Positions 60,441 to 64,000 of a stretch of DNA of 64,000 nt are shown here, in pieces. The stretch comes from Mesostigma viride. Lineage: Eukaryota; Streptophyta; Mesostigmatophyceae; Mesostigmatales; Mesostigmataceae. The notes under the pieces are model-generated. The model ran no database searches and had not been told where the DNA came from. It saw only the letters and a program-made list of their open reading frames with translations. How positions within the stretch are numbered: the stretch's first letter is position 1; each line of letters starts with the position of its first letter. The stretch spans positions 1 through 64,000 of the forward strand of contig RPFO01001752.1 of NCBI GenBank assembly GCA_009746045.1, in the 5' to 3' direction. A program made the position numbers and the translations under genes.

Positions 60441-61518
60441 GTTTACACTCCACTTGCGGAATGGCAACAACATGCGTCTGGTTGACACGCCCATCGATGG
60501 AGGCAACTTCACGATGCCGTTCGACTTCACGCCGTTCAAAGCGCTGGAAAAGAAGATCCCGGTCGCCAATGGCCACGTTAAGGCCTCCGTGGATGTCTTT
60601 GGTCTGGTGAACGCCATTTACCGACCGAAGGCATCGGCCAAGACGTCGCGGACACGCATCATCCTTGCGGACTCTTCCACGGCTGCGACGGCCGCCACCA
60701 TTTCGGTCATGCTGTTCGACGACGCCCAACAGGCGGTGGTCGACAACGCGCACGCAGGCGCCACGCTGGTCATCGCCATCAAAGGCGCCAAGCTCGGGTA
60801 TTACCAGGGGAATGTGACCCTGGCTGCGGGAAACACCGCTTACGTCACCACCAGCGACGTGGTGGGCGGCGACGCAGCAACTTTGAAGGCCGATGCCCTC
60901 AAAGATGACAAGTACAAAGGAATCGCCATCGTCGACGAATCTCCGGTCATGTCGTTGGTGGACATCAGCGCCAAGGCGTGGAGCGACCTCAAAGCGGGCT
61001 CCTTTTCTGCGACGTGCGAGGCTCAGCTCACCCCCGCCGAGCACTATAATGACCCAAAGCGGTGCATTTACTATGGCTGTGTGCAAAAGGCGCGGTCGTC
61101 AAACCGCACGTGTCGCAAGGCCCTCGTCGACGGGGTGTGCACTGACCACCCCGGGGTACACCAGAAGGGCAGCCCGTTTTTCCACGGGGGATGCTACATT
61201 CGAGATCCCAACCACTTCATCAAGGTGTCCCTGTTCACGGACGGAGTGTCGTCCATGCTTCGCGACCCGCCCGTCACGCCAACCGAGTGGCTTGACATGG
61301 ACCCGAAGGAGCGCGCCCAGCTGTGGGAAAACTTCTTTTCGTCCAACCGATGGACGAACCTCCACCTGCGTGTCCGCCCGGCGCAGTTCGCGTCCGCCGC
61401 CCCCGGGTCCAAGGAAGGGCCCCAGTACCTCCTGGTCGCGAAGGACTACTTCTTCCCTGATCTCGACAAGCAGGCCCAGGACATCAAGTGGGATGATTTT
61501 GATTGGTCCTCTGTTTGA
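60441..61518 (+). pseudogene. 5'-truncated RPA-like gene, copy 3
   Basis: Same truncation and junction as copy 2 (residual exon 1 from 60275, intron 60293-60440). Exon 2 encodes the same residues as the intact gene; the in-frame ATG at 60472 gives 348 residues. Confidence 0.6.
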
Positions 61519-62106
61519 TTTAGCATCGCAGGCACCCCGACGCGTGCACTACAGTTAGGTCTTTTGCATCCATAATGGATGCTCCATTGCCTTGTGAGTT
61601 GTTTTTGGCTGCACCTGTAGCCTGCCTTGTTGGCCATATGAGAGGAATGGGTGTCTCACCTCTCCTTGCTATGTAGCTCGCATAGACTTTTTTTGCTTTT
61701 GCTTTGCAGTCGCTGTCACGTGTCTATTAATGGGTTAATGAATAAATGATTGAATGCGTACATTGGCATTTAGCAGACCATTGTTACATTAATGATGTAT
61801 TGTTATGCTCTATGCCACCCCAATTGAAACACGAGTTAAATTAATTAATTAATGGGAGGATGTCCTTATTAAATCATATGTTGTCTCCTTGAAAAATATA
61901 CAATCATATATACAAGCATTAGAAATAGTACACAATGAGGCATTATAATTAATTAATATACAATCACACATATAAAAAATAAAAAATATATACATTATAA
62001 ATACAATTAAATATATATACATCAAAATCAACGTAAGCAGACCTGCTTTCATGCATTCCACGTCAGACACCGTTGGTACTTACCAATAGCTAATCAGAAT
62101 ATACCA

Positions 62107-62326
62107 GAATGTGGTGGGGAGCTCCCATGCATACATGGGAGTAAGGGGGGGCTTACATGCGTGCTAGGGTCGTGGGGTGGCTGCCATGCATGCGTGGGTT
62201 GGTGGAGTGGCTGGCAGCATGCGTAGGTTGTGGAGTGGCTGGCAGCATGCGTAGGTTTGTGGGGTGGCTGGCATGCATGCAAGGGTGTGGGGGATGCTGG
62301 CATGTGTGCGTGGGTTTGTGGGGTGA
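62107..62326. repeat. Short G-rich minisatellite, third copy
   Basis: Same as 3738-3957. Confidence 0.85.
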
Positions 62327-62362
62327 AGATTAATCGTTACTGGAGGTACCGTTGGCACTTAC

Positions 62363-63199
62363 CAATAGCCAATCAAAAGATACCATCCAATAGTCCCCAC
62401 GACAGCTCCCAGTTCCAAATGAAGATCTGCACATACAGGGAACGCCCACATCACAGCACATGACCACAGGCATGTGAGGGAAATAAAAATAAACCGTGTC
62501 AACTTTTCTTATGCACATAAGTGACCCCCAAAATGCAGTTGTAAATGATGCATTCCAATATGGCACCCACCTGGCCTGCAAATGGCGACAACGAGGCGTT
62601 CATGGCCATTAATGGCCACTTCTGCCACCATCACAATTGCCGCTATGAAACTTCCAACGGCAACGTCGCAGAATTCCCGCGTGCGGGCCATCTCGAGCGC
62701 CGTCGTGAGGACACCCCAAAGCAGGTCGAGTAGAAACCCCGCCATGAATATGGCCTGCGTGCCGACCTTCTCAAGCGCCATCATGAGCACACCCCAAAGC
62801 AAGTCGTGTAGCAACCCCGCCATGAAAACGACGTGCATCGGCGACATGACCACACCTGCATGGACACCCACACTGATACACGAAAGCATTTAACATGTTG
62901 CACAAAGGTACGCTAGCATCCTAGATGCACGAACAAAAGGAGTTGACACAAACAAATGCACCACTCCTAACTTGTTTCATCCCAATATAATACATGGCAA
63001 CAACAAAACTGCTGCAATGCCCACCTGCGCCGCCAAAGTCTGGCCCCTCCCCTTCAGGATGCCCAAGAAGCCCCACCAGAATCGCGATGCACACCAGCGC
63101 AACCACCACGCGGCGTACGAATCTGCCATGTTGGCTGAAATCCAGCACACCGACCAACACAAAAATATTCAAGGCAGTCCATGCATTTGAAAACACACA
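62363..63199 (-). CDS. Multi-pass membrane protein, third copy (partial model)
   Basis: Exons 63199-63025, 62855-62571 and 62426-62363 repeat the 3994-4830 model. The upstream region (63200-64000) matches 4831-5631; the superunit is cut by the window end. Confidence 0.5.
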
Positions 63200-64000
63200 C
63201 TAATAAGTTGCCATCATTTCCCCCAGGGATCACCACTTCAAGTACTAAAGGTGGTGGCATGGCCAATTTTACTAACTGCTGGCTAAACACGCCCACCAAC
63301 AAGTGCAGAAACTGAATAAAGCACTGAACATTTCAGCAGCATTTCCCCTAGGGAACTCCATGACTAGAGAAGAAAATAAAAAACACCATATGCCCCAACA
63401 GTTCCTTGAATGACCAACATATTTCGTTACCTGAAATCCACCAACCAAAAATTGAAAGCCGCCAACATTCTCTTTATACGACAGCTCTCCTGTTCCTGTG
63501 CGGCAAAAAGAAATGGTGAACATGGCAAGCAAGAGAGGCAAATCAATTCAGCACAGCCACCCCATTAGAGTTGTGGTGAAAAACAATTCCGGCATAGCTT
63601 GCGCGACGCAACAGTGGCCACAACAATACAACACCCTGAATGCCAGCCCCCACCGCGTCTTATCCAGGGGGGGAGTTGAAAATTTCGGCAGCATTTCCCC
63701 TAGGAAAATGGAATCCCGGGAGATCATTCCAGCGCCATGCCGCCTAGGCTACTCCGCAATGCACGGCCGGGGCAACAGGAACGGAAAACTGGAAATCTCG
63801 CCAGCAAATTCCCATAGAATTTCCCAAAAGGATGCCTATAAAACGAAAAAACGGGAGTGCCAACAACGAGCTTATGCAAGTGTATGGACATACCAATAAC
63901 TGCTTGGATGGCTGCCCTCGCGTTTTCCCTCGACTCAGTTCATCACCTAATCCAATGCAGCCAACGCTCGTGGGTGTGACCAAAATACAGAACCTCGCAA

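Overview
This is a eukaryotic nuclear window. The one clearly recognisable gene has two short spliceosomal introns (168 and 148 bases, GT-AG, each with an ACTAAC branch-site-like element), a TATAAAAG box and an AATAAA signal. The rest is dominated by nested tandem repeats. I cannot name the species; an alga or other protist is plausible, but that is only a guess from intron size, TATA boxes and mixed base composition. I see no rRNA, tRNA, telomere repeat, bacterial operon or CRISPR array.

Layout. (1) 1-3400: the end of a minus-strand gene, an orphan repeat module (682-897), a 74-base near-perfect palindrome, then an intact gene for a replication protein A (RPA1/RPA70)-like single-strand DNA-binding protein (CDS 1661-1923 joined to 2072-3149). 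(2) 3400-6612: AT-rich spacer, a 220-base G-rich minisatellite, a minus-strand gene for a small multi-pass membrane protein (core exons 4830-3994), an iteron-like cluster and two 257-base tandem repeats. (3) 6613-18823: sixteen-plus copies of a 720-738-base repeat; each has a TATA-like box followed by a G/C hairpin. (4) 18824-43727: five copies of a 4.9-kb unit. Each holds a G/C hairpin module, a roughly 120-base satellite, an AT-rich spacer, about 1.9 kb of 30-base minisatellite, candidate minus-strand exons, a TATA box and a GTTCAG-rich region. Copy 1 carries a 1,737-base piggyBac-type element; copy 4 is rearranged. (5) 43728-47802: a diverged sixth unit. (6) 47803-53644: eight more 727-738-base repeats. 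(7) 53645-64000: two tandem 6,629-base superunits (the second cut by the window end). Each is the 1905-6985 block copied with no difference I could see, with the RPA gene now lacking its promoter and first exon and abutting the TATA-like box of the short repeat.

How it fits together. The short repeats, the 4.9-kb units and the RPA unit share one scheme: a start box (TATA- or ATTA-like, then AGGG, then ACAAG) is followed at once by one of three different G/C hairpins, and then by different bodies. In both larger unit types a G-rich minisatellite lies directly downstream of the minus-strand membrane-type exons. The window therefore looks like one family of modular units amplified several times, very recently for most copies. 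An RPA-like gene inside a tandemly amplified locus recalls Helitron-type rolling-circle elements, but I found no Rep/helicase and no convincing Helitron ends, so that link stays a hypothesis. Assembly duplication of the near-identical blocks cannot be excluded from sequence alone.
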